Origin: Embleya scabrispora
GTDB lineage: Bacteria > Actinomycetota > Actinomycetes > Streptomycetales > Streptomycetaceae
NCBI RefSeq assembly: GCF_002024165.1
Contig: NZ_MWQN01000001.1
Span: forward strand, 2,542,001-2,606,000
DNA length: 64,000 bases
Direction: 5' to 3'
Positions 35,792 through 50,195 of this stretch are shown here, one piece after another (position 1 is the stretch's first letter; the number at the start of each line of letters is the position of its first letter). The position numbers and the translations under genes were made by a program. A model generated the notes under the pieces. The model had not been told where the DNA came from, did not search any database, and worked only from the letters and a program-made list of their open reading frames with translations.

Positions 35792-36664
35792 TCAGGCCTC
35801 CGATCCGGATTCGGGCGCCGAGTTCACAGCCTCGGCCGCCGGCGCGGAACCGGTGTCCGAGGAACCGGTGGCCTGCGCGTCGTTCTGCTGCGGACGTCCG
35901 CCGCGGCCACCACGGCCACCGCGCTCGCCACCACGACCGCCGCCGCCACCCTCGCCGCGGCGGGGACGCTCGGGAGCGCCACCACGGGCGGGACGGTTGC
36001 TGGCACGCGCCGCGGCGTTCTCGGCACGGACCTCGGCGATGTTCTTCACGTCGCCCTTGTAGATCCACACCTTCACACCGATGCGACCGAACGTCGTACG
36101 GGCCTCGAAGAAGCCGTAGTCGACGTTGGCGCGCAGCGTGTGCAGCGGCACCCGACCCTCGCGGTAGAACTCCGAACGGGACATCTCGGCCCCACCCAGA
36201 CGACCACCGCACTGGATCTTGATGCCCTTGGCCCCGGCCTTCATGGAGCTCTGCATCGCCTTGCGCATCGCGCGGCGGAAGGACACGCGGCTCGAAAGCT
36301 GCTCGGCCACACCCTGCGCGACCAGCTGGGCGTCCACCTCGGGGTTCTTGACCTCGAGGATGTTCAGCTGGACCTGCTTGCCGGTGAGCTTCTCCAGCTC
36401 ACCGCGGATGCGGTCGGCCTCCGCACCACGACGGCCGATGACGATGCCCGGCCGGGCGGTGTGGATGTCGACGCGGACGCGCTCACGGGTGCGCTCGATC
36501 TCGACCTTCGAGATCCCGGCGCGCTCCATGCCCTTCGTCATCATCTGACGAATCTTGACGTCCTCGCCGACGTAGTCCTTGTACAGCTTGTCGGCGTACC
36601 ACCGGGACTTGAAGTCCGTGGTGATGCCGAGACGGAACCCGTGCGGGTTAACCTTCTGGCCCAC
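35792..36664 (-). CDS. rpsC: 30S ribosomal protein S3
   Basis: S3, 290 residues, at the mRNA entry channel with helicase-like function. [22 protein letters not shown] begins it; the KH domain includes [19 protein letters not shown], and [18 protein letters not shown] is in the C-terminal domain. The last 70 residues form a Gly/Arg-rich then acidic tail ([19 protein letters not shown]), longer than in E. coli but usual for actinobacteria. GTG start overlaps the rplV stop by one base. Confidence 0.98.
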   Translation of the reverse strand: MGQKVNPHGFRLGITTDFKSRWYADKLYKDYVGEDVKIRQMMTKGMERAGISKVEIERTRERVRVDIHTARPGIVIGRRGAEADRIRGELEKLTGKQVQLNILEVKNPEVDAQLVAQGVAEQLSSRVSFRRAMRKAMQSSMKAGAKGIKIQCGGRLGGAEMSRSEFYREGRVPLHTLRANVDYGFFEARTTFGRIGVKVWIYKGDVKNIAEVRAENAAARASNRPARGGAPERPRRGEGGGGGRGGERGGRGGRGGRPQQNDAQATGSSDTGSAPAAEAVNSAPESGSEA

Positions 36665-37008
36665 TAGCGGGTCCTCTCCTTCTCGGCGACAACCACGGTG
36701 ATGTGGCTGGTGCGCTTGCGGATGCGGTACGCCCGGCCCTGTGCCCGCGGACGGAAACGCTTGAGGGTCGGACCCTCGTCCACGTAGGCGGAGGACACGT
36801 ACAGGTTGTTCGTGTCCAGGTTGTGGTTGTGACCGGCGTTGGCAATGGCGCTGTCCAGCACCTTGCCGACCGGCTCACTCGCGGCCTGCGGGGCGAATCG
36901 CAGGACCGCCTGGGCCTCCGCGGCGTTCATGCCACGGATGAGGTCCACCACACGGCGGGCCTTCATGGGCGTGACGCGGATGTACCGCGCCTGAGCCCTG
37001 GCTTCCAT
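36664..37008 (-). CDS. rplV: 50S ribosomal protein L22
   Basis: L22, 114 residues, whose loop lines the exit tunnel; macrolide resistance can arise there. [26 protein letters not shown] and [23 protein letters not shown] are conserved. I chose the ATG after AAGGGGACGTCG; in-frame ATGs 18 and 30 bp upstream would add MSKGTS-like residues. Confidence 0.97.
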   Translation of the reverse strand: MEARAQARYIRVTPMKARRVVDLIRGMNAAEAQAVLRFAPQAASEPVGKVLDSAIANAGHNHNLDTNNLYVSSAYVDEGPTLKRFRPRAQGRAYRIRKRTSHITVVVAEKERTR

Positions 37009-37051
37009 CGACGTCCCCTTGCTCATCTCGATATCCATGCGATTCGCCGCG

Positions 37052-37333
37052 TCAGCGACGACGCGACTTCCGGTCGTCCTTCTCGTGACCGCGGAAGGTC
37101 CGAGTCGGCGCGAACTCGCCGAGCTTGTGGCCGACCATCGACTCGGTCACGAACACCGGGACGTGCTTGCGGCCGTCGTGCACCGCGATCGTGTGGCCCA
37201 ACATCGCCGGGACGATCATCGAGCGGCGGGACCAGGTCTTGATGACGTTCTTGGTTCCCTTGTCGTTCTGTACGTCCACCTTCTTGATGAGGTGGCCGTC
37301 GACGAAGGGTCCCTTCTTCAGACTGCGCGGCAT
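37052..37333 (-). CDS. rpsS: 30S ribosomal protein S19
   Basis: S19, 93 residues, in the 30S head, part of bridge B1a. [70 protein letters not shown] is practically invariant. Between rplB and rplV as usual. Confidence 0.98.
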   Translation of the reverse strand: MPRSLKKGPFVDGHLIKKVDVQNDKGTKNVIKTWSRRSMIVPAMLGHTIAVHDGRKHVPVFVTESMVGHKLGEFAPTRTFRGHEKDDRKSRRR

Positions 37334-37344
37334 CGAGACTGCTC

Positions 37345-38181
37345 CTAGCGCTTCTTGTTCGTCTTGCGGCGGCGGATGATGAGCTTGTCGCTGGCCTTCT
37401 TCGGCCGACGAGTACGACCCTCGGGCTTGCCCCAGGGGCTCACCGGGTGGCGACCACCGGAGGTCTTGCCCTCACCACCACCGTGCGGGTGGTCGATGGG
37501 GTTCATCGCCACACCGCGGACGGTCGGGCGCTTGCCCTTCCAGCGCATGCGACCGGCCTTGCCCCAGTTGATGTTCGACTGCTCGGCATTGCCGATCTCG
37601 CCGACCGTCGCCCGGCAGCGCACGTCCACCAGGCGAATCTCGCCCGAGGGCATGCGGAGGGTCGCGTGGGCGCCCTCCTTCGCCAGCAGCTGCACGCTGA
37701 CACCCGCGGAACGGGCGATCTTCGCGCCGCCACCGGGCCGGAGCTCGATGGCGTGGATGACCGTACCGACCGGGATGTTCCGGAGCGGCATGTTGTTGCC
37801 CGGCTTGATGTCGGCGCCCGGACCGTTCTCGATCCGGTCGCCCTGCTTCAGCTTGTTCGGGCACAGGATGTAGCGCTTCTCGCCGTCCGCGTAGTGCAGG
37901 AGAGCGATGCGCGCGGTGCGGTTCGGGTCGTACTCGATGTGCGCGACCTTGGCCGGAACGCCGTCCTTGTCGTTGCGCCGGAAGTCGATCAGTCGGTACG
38001 CGCGCTTGTGTCCGCCACCCTGGTGGCGAGCGGTCACGCGGCCGTGGTTGTTACGACCACCCTTGCTGTGCAGAGGGCGGACCAGCGACTTCTCCGGCTC
38101 GGACCGCGTGATCTCGACGAAGTCGGCGACGCTGGCGCCACGACGGCCCGGCGTCGTCGGCTTGTACTTGCGGATGCCCAT
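37345..38181 (-). CDS. rplB: 50S ribosomal protein L2
   Basis: L2, 278 residues, needed for subunit association and peptidyl transfer. The OB and SH3-like domains are complete, and the segment [26 protein letters not shown] carries the conserved histidine near the peptidyl-transferase centre. Basic C-terminus [17 protein letters not shown]. Follows rplW after 34 bp. Confidence 0.98.
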   Translation of the reverse strand: MGIRKYKPTTPGRRGASVADFVEITRSEPEKSLVRPLHSKGGRNNHGRVTARHQGGGHKRAYRLIDFRRNDKDGVPAKVAHIEYDPNRTARIALLHYADGEKRYILCPNKLKQGDRIENGPGADIKPGNNMPLRNIPVGTVIHAIELRPGGGAKIARSAGVSVQLLAKEGAHATLRMPSGEIRLVDVRCRATVGEIGNAEQSNINWGKAGRMRWKGKRPTVRGVAMNPIDHPHGGGEGKTSGGRHPVSPWGKPEGRTRRPKKASDKLIIRRRKTNKKR

Positions 38182-38215
38182 GGCTTCTCTTAGTCCTCGT
38201 CCGTATCAGCGGCCG

Positions 38216-38557
38216 TCAGCCGACGGGTCCACCGAAGATGTCGATCCGCTCGCCCTCTGCAAGGGTGACGATCGCGCGCTTCGTGTCCTTGCGCTTGCCG
38301 AAACCGGTCTTGGTGCGCTTGCGCTTGCCGACGCGGTTGATCGTGTTGACGCTTTCGACCTTGACCCCGAAGACCGCGATGACGGCCTGCTTGATCTGGG
38401 TCTTGTTGGCGTCGGGGTGCACGATGAACGTGTACTTGTTCTCGTCGATGAGCCCGTAGCTCTTCTCCGAGATCACCGGCTTCAGCAGCACGTCGCGCGG
38501 GTCGGTGTAGGTCTTGCTGGTGACCTTCGTCGTGCTCTCGACGGTGTCGGTGCTCAC
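38216..38557 (-). CDS. rplW: 50S ribosomal protein L23
   Basis: L23, 113 residues, the tunnel-exit docking site for trigger factor and [56 protein letters not shown] is the complete core. GTG start overlaps the rplD stop as GTGA. Confidence 0.97.
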   Translation of the reverse strand: MSTDTVESTTKVTSKTYTDPRDVLLKPVISEKSYGLIDENKYTFIVHPDANKTQIKQAVIAVFGVKVESVNTINRVGKRKRTKTGFGKRKDTKRAIVTLAEGERIDIFGGPVG

Positions 38558-39231
38558 GCGATGCTCCCTTCGAGCTCGTCGGAGCCCGCGACCGCCGAGG
38601 CAGCCTTCGCCGGTCCGGCGATGAAGCGCTCCAGAGCGGCCTTCGTGAAGACCACGTCGTCGGAGACGAGCACGTCGTAGGTGTTCAGCTGCCCGACCTC
38701 GAGCACGTGCACCTGCGGGAGGTTGCGAGCGCTCAGCCAGGCGGCGGTGTCGGACTTCTCGACGACCAGGAGCAGGTTCTTGCGCTCGCTGATCTTGCCG
38801 AGGAGGGTCTTCGCGGCCTTGACCGAAGGCGTCTCGCCCTCGACCAGCGCGGAGACGCAGTGGATGCGCTCGTGCCGAGCCCGGTCCGAGAGGGCGCCGC
38901 GCAGGGCGGAGGCCTTCATCTTCTTCGGGGTCCGCTGCTCGTAGTCGCGCGGCACGGGACCGTGCACGACGCCACCACCGGCGAACTGCGGCGCGCGGGT
39001 CGAGCCCTGACGGGCGCGACCGGTGCCCTTCTGGCGGTACGGCTTGCGCCCACCGCCGCGGACCTCGCCACGAGTCTTGGTCTTGTGCGTGCCCTGACGG
39101 GCGGCGGCGAGCTGCGCCACGACGACCTGGTGGATCGTCGGGATGCTCACCTGGACGTCGAAGATCCCCGCGGGGAGCTCGATCGTCCCGGACTTGTCGC
39201 CGGCGGGCGAAAGAACGTCAATGCTGGTCAT
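38554..39231 (-). CDS. rplD: 50S ribosomal protein L4
   Basis: L4, 225 residues; its extended loop reaches the exit tunnel, and in E. coli L4 represses the S10 operon. [49 protein letters not shown] is the loop. ATG (MTSIDVLSP) chosen; a GTG 9 bp upstream overlaps the rplC stop and is possible. Confidence 0.97.
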   Translation of the reverse strand: MTSIDVLSPAGDKSGTIELPAGIFDVQVSIPTIHQVVVAQLAAARQGTHKTKTRGEVRGGGRKPYRQKGTGRARQGSTRAPQFAGGGVVHGPVPRDYEQRTPKKMKASALRGALSDRARHERIHCVSALVEGETPSVKAAKTLLGKISERKNLLLVVEKSDTAAWLSARNLPQVHVLEVGQLNTYDVLVSDDVVFTKAALERFIAGPAKAASAVAGSDELEGSIA

Positions 39232-39236
39232 GAGAT

Positions 39237-39881
39237 TCACACACCCTTCGCCGCAGTGCGCACCAGAACCAGGCCGCCGTTCGGACCGGGGACCGCACCC
39301 TTGATCAGGAGCAGGCCCTTCTCCGCGTCCACGGCGTGAACGGTCAGGTTCTGGGTGGAGACGCGCTCGTTGCCCATGCGGCCCGCCATGCGCACACCCT
39401 TGAACACACGACCCGGGGTGGCGCAGCCACCGATCGAGCCGGGCGAGCGGTGCTTGCGCTGCGTACCGTGCGAGCTGCCGAGACCCTTGAAGCCATGTCG
39501 CTTCATGACACCGGCCGTGCCCTTACCCTTCGAGGTGCCCATGACGTCGACCTTTTGGCCGGCCTCGAACACATCGGCGGTGATCTCCTGCGCCAGCGTG
39601 TACTCGCCGGCGTCGGAGGTGCGGAGCTCGACCAGGTGGCGACGCGGGGTCACACCGGCCTTGGCGAAGTGGCCGGCGAGCGGCTTGTTCACCTTGCGCG
39701 GGTCGATCGCGCCGAACGCGATCTGGACGGCGGAGTAGCCGTCGACCTCGCTGTTGCGGACCTGGGTCACGACGCACGGCCCGGCCTCGACCACAGTCAC
39801 TGGAACGACGCGGTTGTTCTCGTCCCAGACCTGGGTCATGCCGAGCTTCTTGCCCAGGATGCCCTTCATCTGCTTCGTCAT
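39237..39881 (-). CDS. rplC: 50S ribosomal protein L3
   Basis: L3, 214 residues, an assembly initiator near the peptidyl-transferase centre. [32 protein letters not shown] and the loop [34 protein letters not shown] are typical. 13 bp after rpsJ. Confidence 0.98.
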   Translation of the reverse strand: MTKQMKGILGKKLGMTQVWDENNRVVPVTVVEAGPCVVTQVRNSEVDGYSAVQIAFGAIDPRKVNKPLAGHFAKAGVTPRRHLVELRTSDAGEYTLAQEITADVFEAGQKVDVMGTSKGKGTAGVMKRHGFKGLGSSHGTQRKHRSPGSIGGCATPGRVFKGVRMAGRMGNERVSTQNLTVHAVDAEKGLLLIKGAVPGPNGGLVLVRTAAKGV

Positions 39882-39894
39882 CGTCGGTGCGTCC

Positions 39895-40203
39895 TCAGAG
39901 CTTGATCTCGATGTCGACGCCGGCCGGCAGGTCGAGACGCATGAGCGAGTCGACCGTCTTCGGCGTGGGGTCGAGGATGTCGATGAGCCGCTTGTGAGTG
40001 CGCATCTCGAAGTGCTCGCGCGAGTCCTTGTACTTGTGCGGCGAGCGGATGACGCAGTACACGTTCTTCTCGGTCGGCAGCGGCACCGGTCCCGCAACCT
40101 GCGCACCAGTACGCGTCACCGTCTCGACGATCTTCTTCGCCGAGCTGTCGATGACCTCGTGGTCGTAGGCCTTGAGCCTGATGCGGATCTTCTGTCCCGC
40201 CAT
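39895..40203 (-). CDS. rpsJ: 30S ribosomal protein S10
   Basis: S10, 102 residues, first gene of the S10 operon and, with NusB and NusG, part of antitermination complexes. [46 protein letters not shown] and the end [28 protein letters not shown] are standard. It is preceded by a long leader with a conserved hairpin shared with rpsL. Confidence 0.98.
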   Translation of the reverse strand: MAGQKIRIRLKAYDHEVIDSSAKKIVETVTRTGAQVAGPVPLPTEKNVYCVIRSPHKYKDSREHFEMRTHKRLIDILDPTPKTVDSLMRLDLPAGVDIEIKL

Positions 40204-40301
40204 GGCTGCTTCGAATTCCTTCTCTCGTACCGCTGCGGATCACCCCCGCTGACACGGGGAGAAGACTTGGGCTGAAAACCCCTCGGGGTTTCCCTTCCCC
40301 G

Positions 40302-40328
40302 CCGACCCCCGCGGTCGGGCGTGTCGCC
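40302..40328 (-). promoter_or_regulatory. conserved ribosomal-operon leader hairpin (copy 1, rpsJ)
   Basis: 27 nt identical to 45169-45195 upstream of rpsL. On the minus strand it reads GGCGACACGCCCGACCGC and continues so that CCGACC pairs with GGTCGG around a GCGGG loop. Ends 98 nt before the rpsJ ATG. Confidence 0.75.
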
Positions 40329-40571
40329 TTGTTGCTCACAAGCGCCCCTTGGAAACCCTTACGGGCGGCCTGGGGGCCTGGGCAACGTACGCTCGGCGTC
40401 ACCTTCGCTGCGGCAAGCGAAAGGACGGCACGAGGTCACTAAGCGACGACGCCGGCTGCATGGGTGGCAGGACAGAAGTCCACCGATTGTTCGGAGCCAA
40501 CGGGGGCCGCGCTACGTACCGTCTTCGCGACAGGCACGGCGCAGCCCGTTGTCCATCCGAGCAACTTGGCT

Positions 40572-40602
40572 AGTATGCCCCACCGATGGCGGGCTTGGCC
40601 AA
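40572..40602 (-). promoter_or_regulatory. candidate S10-operon promoter
   Basis: Minus-strand TTGGCC (-35, 40602-40597), 19-nt spacer and CATACT (-10, 40577-40572). Would give a leader of about 365 nt that contains the conserved hairpin. Confidence 0.45.
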
Positions 40603-40687
40603 TCGAGCGGCTCCCCCGGGATGGAGAGAGCCCCCGAGCAATGGATATCCGGTCCCACCTAGGGGGTGGAATCGATCCGGACAAAGC

Positions 40688-40721
40688 CCCGCCCGCCGAC
40701 CCAGGTGGACCGGCGGGCGGG
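40688..40721 (-). terminator. tuf terminator
   Basis: Perfect 11-bp stem CCCGCCCGCCG/CGGCGGGCGGG with a 12-nt loop, just after the tuf stop; on the minus strand it is followed by GCTTTGT. Confidence 0.75.
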
Positions 40722-40727
40722 ATTTCA

Positions 40728-41921
<1,194 letters not shown>

Positions 41922-42054
41922 TGGGGTCCTCCTGTGGACTGGTTCTTTACGCCGTACGACGTCGGGTATCGGGGGTGAGCCGGGGCGGAGGCCCCGGAGT
42001 CCGTCTACGGACCCCGGGTCCCCCAGGTATCGCTGGTGCCGCGCCTGCGGGAAA

Positions 42055-44184
42055 TTACTCGCCGCGCGACTTGGCGATGATCTCCTCGGCGACGTTCCTC
42101 GGAACCTCGGCGTAGGAGTCGAACTGCATGGAGTAGCTCGCGCGACCCGAGGTCTTGCTGCGGAGGTCGCCGACATAGCCGAACATCTCCGACAGCGGGA
42201 CCAGAGCCTTGACGACACGCGCACCGAAGCGCTCGTCCATGGCCTGGATCTGGCCGCGACGCGAGTTGAGGTCGCCGATCACATCGCCCATGTAGTCCTC
42301 GGGCGTGGTGACCTCGACGGCCATCATCGGCTCGAGAAGAGCCGGCGACGCCTGCCGAGCCGCTTCCTTGAACGCCTGCGAACCGGCGATCTTGAAGGCG
42401 AGTTCGGACGAGTCGACCTCGTGGTAGCCACCGTCGATCAGCGTCAGACGCACGCCGACCATCGGGTAGCCCGCGAGCACGCCGTACTGCATGGCCTCCT
42501 GCGCGCCCGCGTCGACCGAGGGGATGTACTCCCTCGGGATGCGGCCACCGGTGACCTTGTTGACGAACTCGTACGCGTCGCCCTCGAGCGGCTCGAGCGC
42601 GATCTGCACCTTGGCGAACTGACCGGTACCACCGGTCTGCTTCTTGTGCGTGTAGTCCACGCGCTCGACGACCTTGCGGATCGTCTCGCGGTAGGCCACC
42701 TGCGGCTTGCCGACGTTGGCCTCCACGCGGAACTCGCGCTTCATCCGGTCGACGAGCACCTCGAGGTGCAGCTCGCCCATGCCACCGATGATGGTCTGGC
42801 CGGTCTCCTCCTCGGTGTGCACCTGGAAGGAGGGGTCCTCTGCGGCGAGGGACTGGATGGCGACACCCAGCTTCTCCTGGTCGCCCTTGGACTTCGGCTC
42901 GATCGCGACCTCGATGACCGGGGCCGGGAACGTCATCGACTCCAGGATCACCGCGTTCGACGGGTCGCAGAGCGTCTCGCCGGTGGTGGTGTCCTTCAGA
43001 CCCATCACCGCGATGATGTCGCCCGCGCCGACCGACGGGATCTCCTCACGCTTGTTCGCGTGCATCCGGTAGATCTTGCCGATGCGCTCCTTCTTGCCCT
43101 TCACCGAGTTCAGCACGGAGCTGCCGGCTTCCAGGACACCCGAGTAGACCCGGACGAAGGTGAGCTTGCCGAGGTGCGGGTCACGCATGATCTTGAACGC
43201 GAGGCCCGCGAAGGGCTCGTCGTCGCTCGGCTGGCGAACGATGACTTCCTCTTCGTTGTTGACCGCGTGACCCTGGATGCCCTCGATGTCGAGCGGCGAC
43301 GGCAGGTAGCGCACGACCGCGTCGAGCAGGGGCTGGACGCCCTTGTTCTTGAACGCGGTACCGCAGAACACGGGGGTGAACGTGGGCTTGCCCTTGTTCT
43401 CACCCTTGGTCGAGGCGATGGTCGCGCGACGGATCGCGGCGATCAGCTGCTCCGTGTCGGGCTCCTGGCCCTCCAGGTACAGCTCCATCATCTGGTCGTC
43501 GTATTCGGCGATCGTCTCGAGCAGCTTGCCGCGGTATTCGGCGGCCGCCTCGACGTGCGTGGCCGGGATGTCGACGACGTCGTACATCTCGCCCTTGGCC
43601 GCTTCGGCGGACCAGACCAGCGCCTTCATGGCGACCAGGTCGACAACGCCCTGGAAGTCCATCTCGGTGCCGATCGGCAGCTGCATGACCAGCGGAACCG
43701 CGCCCAGGCGCGCGTCGATCATGTCGACGCAGCGGTGGAACTCGGCGCCGGTGCGGTCGAGCTTGTTCACGAAGCAGATGCGCGGCACGCCGTACCGGTC
43801 GGCCTGACGCCAAACGGTCTCGGACTGCGGCTCCACGCCGGCGACACCGTCGAAGACGGTGACGGCGCCGTCGAGCACGCGCAGCGAACGCTCCACCTCG
43901 ACGGTGAAGTCGACGTGGCCCGGGGTGTCGATGATGTTGATCGTGTGATCGACGTCGTCGAGCGTCCAGTGACAGGTCGTCGCGGCAGACGTGATGGTGA
44001 TGCCGCGCTCCTGCTCCTGTTCCATCCAGTCCATGGTGGCAGCGCCCTCATGAACCTCACCGATCTTGTAGTTGACCCCGGTGTAGAACAGGATCCGCTC
44101 GGTGGTGGTGGTCTTGCCCGCGTCGATGTGGGCCATGATGCCGATGTTTCGGACCTTGGCCAGATCAAGAGCAGTGGTAGCCAT
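42055..44184 (-). CDS. fusA: translation elongation factor G
   Basis: EF-G, 709 residues, the translocase GTPase. G1 AHIDAGKTT at 18-26, switch [14 protein letters not shown]3 DTPGHVDF and G4 NKLDR, then domains II-V; the domain IV tip includes [20 protein letters not shown]. Length is standard. Between rpsG and tuf in the str operon. Confidence 0.98.
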   Translation of the reverse strand: MATTALDLAKVRNIGIMAHIDAGKTTTTERILFYTGVNYKIGEVHEGAATMDWMEQEQERGITITSAATTCHWTLDDVDHTINIIDTPGHVDFTVEVERSLRVLDGAVTVFDGVAGVEPQSETVWRQADRYGVPRICFVNKLDRTGAEFHRCVDMIDARLGAVPLVMQLPIGTEMDFQGVVDLVAMKALVWSAEAAKGEMYDVVDIPATHVEAAAEYRGKLLETIAEYDDQMMELYLEGQEPDTEQLIAAIRRATIASTKGENKGKPTFTPVFCGTAFKNKGVQPLLDAVVRYLPSPLDIEGIQGHAVNNEEEVIVRQPSDDEPFAGLAFKIMRDPHLGKLTFVRVYSGVLEAGSSVLNSVKGKKERIGKIYRMHANKREEIPSVGAGDIIAVMGLKDTTTGETLCDPSNAVILESMTFPAPVIEVAIEPKSKGDQEKLGVAIQSLAAEDPSFQVHTEEETGQTIIGGMGELHLEVLVDRMKREFRVEANVGKPQVAYRETIRKVVERVDYTHKKQTGGTGQFAKVQIALEPLEGDAYEFVNKVTGGRIPREYIPSVDAGAQEAMQYGVLAGYPMVGVRLTLIDGGYHEVDSSELAFKIAGSQAFKEAARQASPALLEPMMAVEVTTPEDYMGDVIGDLNSRRGQIQAMDERFGARVVKALVPLSEMFGYVGDLRSKTSGRASYSMQFDSYAEVPRNVAEEIIAKSRGE

Positions 44185-44226
44185 CGTGGCTTGTCTTCTC
44201 TCGGCTTCTCGTCGTTGCGGGTGGAA

Positions 44227-44697
44227 CTACCAGCGGTAGTGCGCGAAGGCCTTGTTGGACTCGGCCATCTTGTGGGTGTCCTCGCGGCGCTTGACCGCGG
44301 CACCCAGACCGTTGCTCGCGTCCAGCAGCTCGTTCATCAAACGCTCGGTCATCGTCTTCTCGCGACGGGCGCGGGAGTAGCCGACGAGCCAGCGGAGAGC
44401 GAGGGTCGTGGAGCGGCCCGGACGGACCTCGACCGGCACCTGGTAGGTCGCGCCACCGACACGGCGGCTGCGGACCTCGAGGGTCGGCTTCACGTTCTCG
44501 AGCGCGCGCTTGAGCGTGATGACCGGGTCGGTACCGGTCTTCTCGCGGCAGCCTTCGAGCGCGCCATAGACGATCTTCTCGGCGACGGAGCGCTTGCCGC
44601 TCATCAGGACCTTGTTCACCAGCGAGGTGACCAGCGGCGAGTTGTAAACCGGGTCGATGATGACCGGTCGCTTGGGGGCAGGGCCCTTACGCGGCAT
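44227..44697 (-). CDS. rpsG: 30S ribosomal protein S7
   Basis: S7, 156 residues, nucleates the 3' domain of 16S rRNA and in E. coli represses the str operon. [47 protein letters not shown] and the end [13 protein letters not shown] are typical. ATG shares a base with the rpsL TAA stop (TAATG). Confidence 0.98.
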   Translation of the reverse strand: MPRKGPAPKRPVIIDPVYNSPLVTSLVNKVLMSGKRSVAEKIVYGALEGCREKTGTDPVITLKRALENVKPTLEVRSRRVGGATYQVPVEVRPGRSTTLALRWLVGYSRARREKTMTERLMNELLDASNGLGAAVKRREDTHKMAESNKAFAHYRW

Positions 44698-45071
44698 TAG
44701 CTCTTCTCCTTCTTCGCGCCGTAGCGGCTGCGCGCCTGCTTGCGGTTCTTGACACCCTGGGTGTCGAGCGAACCACGGATGATCTTGTAGCGGACACCGG
44801 GGAGGTCCTTCACACGACCACCGCGAACGAGCACGATGGAGTGCTCCTGGAGGTTGTGACCCTCGCCGGGAATGTAGGCCGTCACCTCGATGCCACTCGT
44901 GAGGCGCACACGCGCGACCTTGCGAAGCGCAGAGTTCGGCTTCTTCGGCGTCGTCGTGTAAACACGGGTGCACACGCCGCGACGCTGCGGGCTCCCCTTG
45001 AGCGCCGGAGTCTTGGCCTTGTCGACCTTGTCCTGGCGGCCCTTTCGGACCAGCTGCTGGATCGTGGGCAC
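44697..45071 (-). CDS. rpsL: 30S ribosomal protein S12
   Basis: S12, 124 residues, at the decoding centre. [36 protein letters not shown] and [30 protein letters not shown] are intact. The lysines in TPKKPNSAL and [11 protein letters not shown], whose mutation gives streptomycin resistance, are wild type, so no resistance allele is seen. GTG start. First gene of the str operon, with a long leader. Confidence 0.98.
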   Translation of the reverse strand: MPTIQQLVRKGRQDKVDKAKTPALKGSPQRRGVCTRVYTTTPKKPNSALRKVARVRLTSGIEVTAYIPGEGHNLQEHSIVLVRGGRVKDLPGVRYKIIRGSLDTQGVKNRKQARSRYGAKKEKS

Positions 45072-45167
45072 CGCGTCTCCGTCTTCTTCGTGCCGAGCGG
45101 TCTTTTTGAAGCGACTGCAATGTCTGAATCGGCCTGCATCCCGGTCGACGCCGGAACCACCGGCAAG

Positions 45168-45195
45168 CCCGACCCCCGCGGTCGGGCGTGTCGCC
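45168..45195 (-). promoter_or_regulatory. conserved ribosomal-operon leader hairpin (copy 2, rpsL)
   Basis: Same 27 nt as upstream of rpsJ, with one extra pair here: CCCGACC pairs with GGTCGGG around GCGGG. Ends 96 nt before the rpsL GTG, at nearly the same distance as the rpsJ copy. Confidence 0.75.
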
Positions 45196-45323
45196 CGGTC
45201 TTGGGAGTGTGCTTGCTCAGGAGGCTGCGGGTCGGTCTCCCGCGCCCTCTCACGCACGCATCCCGAGAGGTTTGCGGTGAGCGCAGGCACAAGAGCCCGG
45301 GGACACCCCAGGCACAAGGAGAG

Positions 45324-45352
45324 AGACTACCTACCACAGCAGCAGAGGTCAA
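45324..45352 (-). promoter_or_regulatory. str operon promoter
   Basis: Minus-strand TTGACC (-35, 45352-45347), 17-nt spacer and TAGTCT (-10, 45329-45324), an excellent match to the actinobacterial vegetative consensus. Confidence 0.75.
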
Positions 45353-45521
45353 AGCGAAAAGAAAGACCCCCACCACGACACCGAATCCGACGCTCTCACG
45401 CTGGTGGAGCACCGATTCGCTCGGGCCGATATGTCACTCTCCGGGCCCCACCGTACCCGGCATCGCGGCAAGAGGCGAACGAGCGCACGGGGCCGCTCCC
45501 CCGGGCGGGCCGGGCTTCGGG

Positions 45522-46037
45522 TCAGCGCACGCCGCTTCCTCCGACGAGCAGGCCGAGGTAATCGGAATACCCGTGGTCGTGCCCGGAATCGACGATGAGC
45601 GCCACGATCACCACCGCGAGCACCGCCATGCCGACCCAGCCGAGCACCACGCCGGCGATCGCCATGCCGCGGCCCTCCTGGCCGGTGCGGGCGGTCTGGG
45701 CCAGGGCTATGTGCCCGAAGATCACCGCGAGCAGGCTGCCGAGCCAGTAGATCCAGACGATGCCCAGGATCATCGACGCGATGGCCAGGCCGTTGGTGCC
45801 CGGCTGGGGCAGGTGACCGCCGTAGCCGGGCTGGTAGTAGCCGTAGGCGTGGGGCGGTTGGCCGTAGGGGGCGTGCGGGTCGTAGGGCTGCCCGTACGGC
45901 GCCTGGCCGTAGCCGTACGACGCGGCAGGGTCGCCGTACGGCGCCTGCCCGCCGGGGGCGCCGTAGGGGCCCTGCGAGTCGTCGGCGGGTCGTTCGCCGA
46001 AGGAGCCGTACGGGCCGGGCCCGCCGGGGGTGCTCAT
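45522..46037 (-). CDS. DUF4190 domain membrane protein
   Basis: A 171-residue protein with a Gly/Pro/Tyr/Gln-rich N-terminus of about 85 residues (repeats such as GQAPYG and PYGQP) and two helices, GLAIASMILGIVWIYWLGSLLAVIFGHIAL and GMAIAGVVLGWVGMAVLAVVIVALIV, the DUF4190 pattern. Function unknown; such proteins are abundant in actinobacteria. ATG (MSTPGGPG) chosen after GGGAGGGA. It lies alone between rpoC and rpsL. Confidence 0.9.
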   Translation of the reverse strand: MSTPGGPGPYGSFGERPADDSQGPYGAPGGQAPYGDPAASYGYGQAPYGQPYDPHAPYGQPPHAYGYYQPGYGGHLPQPGTNGLAIASMILGIVWIYWLGSLLAVIFGHIALAQTARTGQEGRGMAIAGVVLGWVGMAVLAVVIVALIVDSGHDHGYSDYLGLLVGGSGVR

Positions 46038-46133
46038 GGGTCCCTCCCGGGGTACGACGGAGCGTTGAGAGCATCGTCGCACCCCCGGGACCCTCGTGGA
46101 GAGACCTTCGGGCACGCGGGCTCGGACATGCGG

Positions 46134-46165
46134 CAGGGCCGCCACCCCGAAGGATGGCGGCCCTG
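46134..46165 (-). terminator. rpoBC terminator
   Basis: CAGGGCCGCCA and TGGCGGCCCTG form a perfect 11-bp stem with a 10-nt loop, 18 bp after the rpoC stop. No T run. Confidence 0.75.
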
Positions 46166-46182
46166 TCCGGTACCGGGGCGGA

Positions 46183-50057
<3,875 letters not shown>

Positions 50058-50157
50058 TGTTTCGTCAATCCCTCTTTCGGGGTTTGGTCCCGGCGGTCAC
50101 GGCGGGGGCTGTGCCGTGTCCACCAGTGTGTGTCTTCATCAGGACTGGGGTCGAAAT

Positions 50158-50187
50158 CCCGGGTCCGGCCTCGCGGCCGGACCCGGG
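50158..50187 (-). terminator. 13-bp hairpin between rpoB and rpoC
   Basis: CCCGGGTCCGGCC and GGCCGGACCCGGG form a perfect stem with a 4-nt loop, 8 nt after the rpoB stop. Because rpoC must be expressed, it is more likely an mRNA processing or stability element than a full terminator. Confidence 0.6.
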
Positions 50188-50195
50188 AGGGAGCC

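Larger units (their letters stand above)
40204..40727. other. S10 operon leader and tuf downstream region
   Basis: 524 bp without a gene. From the tuf side it holds the tuf terminator, a candidate rpsJ promoter about 370 nt upstream of rpsJ, a long leader with small hairpins (for example CTTTCGCT/AGCGAA at about 40400), the leader hairpin shared with rpsL, and the tiny stem AAACCC-CTCG-GGGTTT at 40276-40291. Confidence 0.7.
45072..45521. other. str operon leader and promoter region
   Basis: 450 bp without a gene. It contains a strong candidate promoter about 250 nt before rpsL and the leader hairpin shared with rpsJ. The remainder, toward the DUF4190 stop codon, shows no clear signal. Confidence 0.7.
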
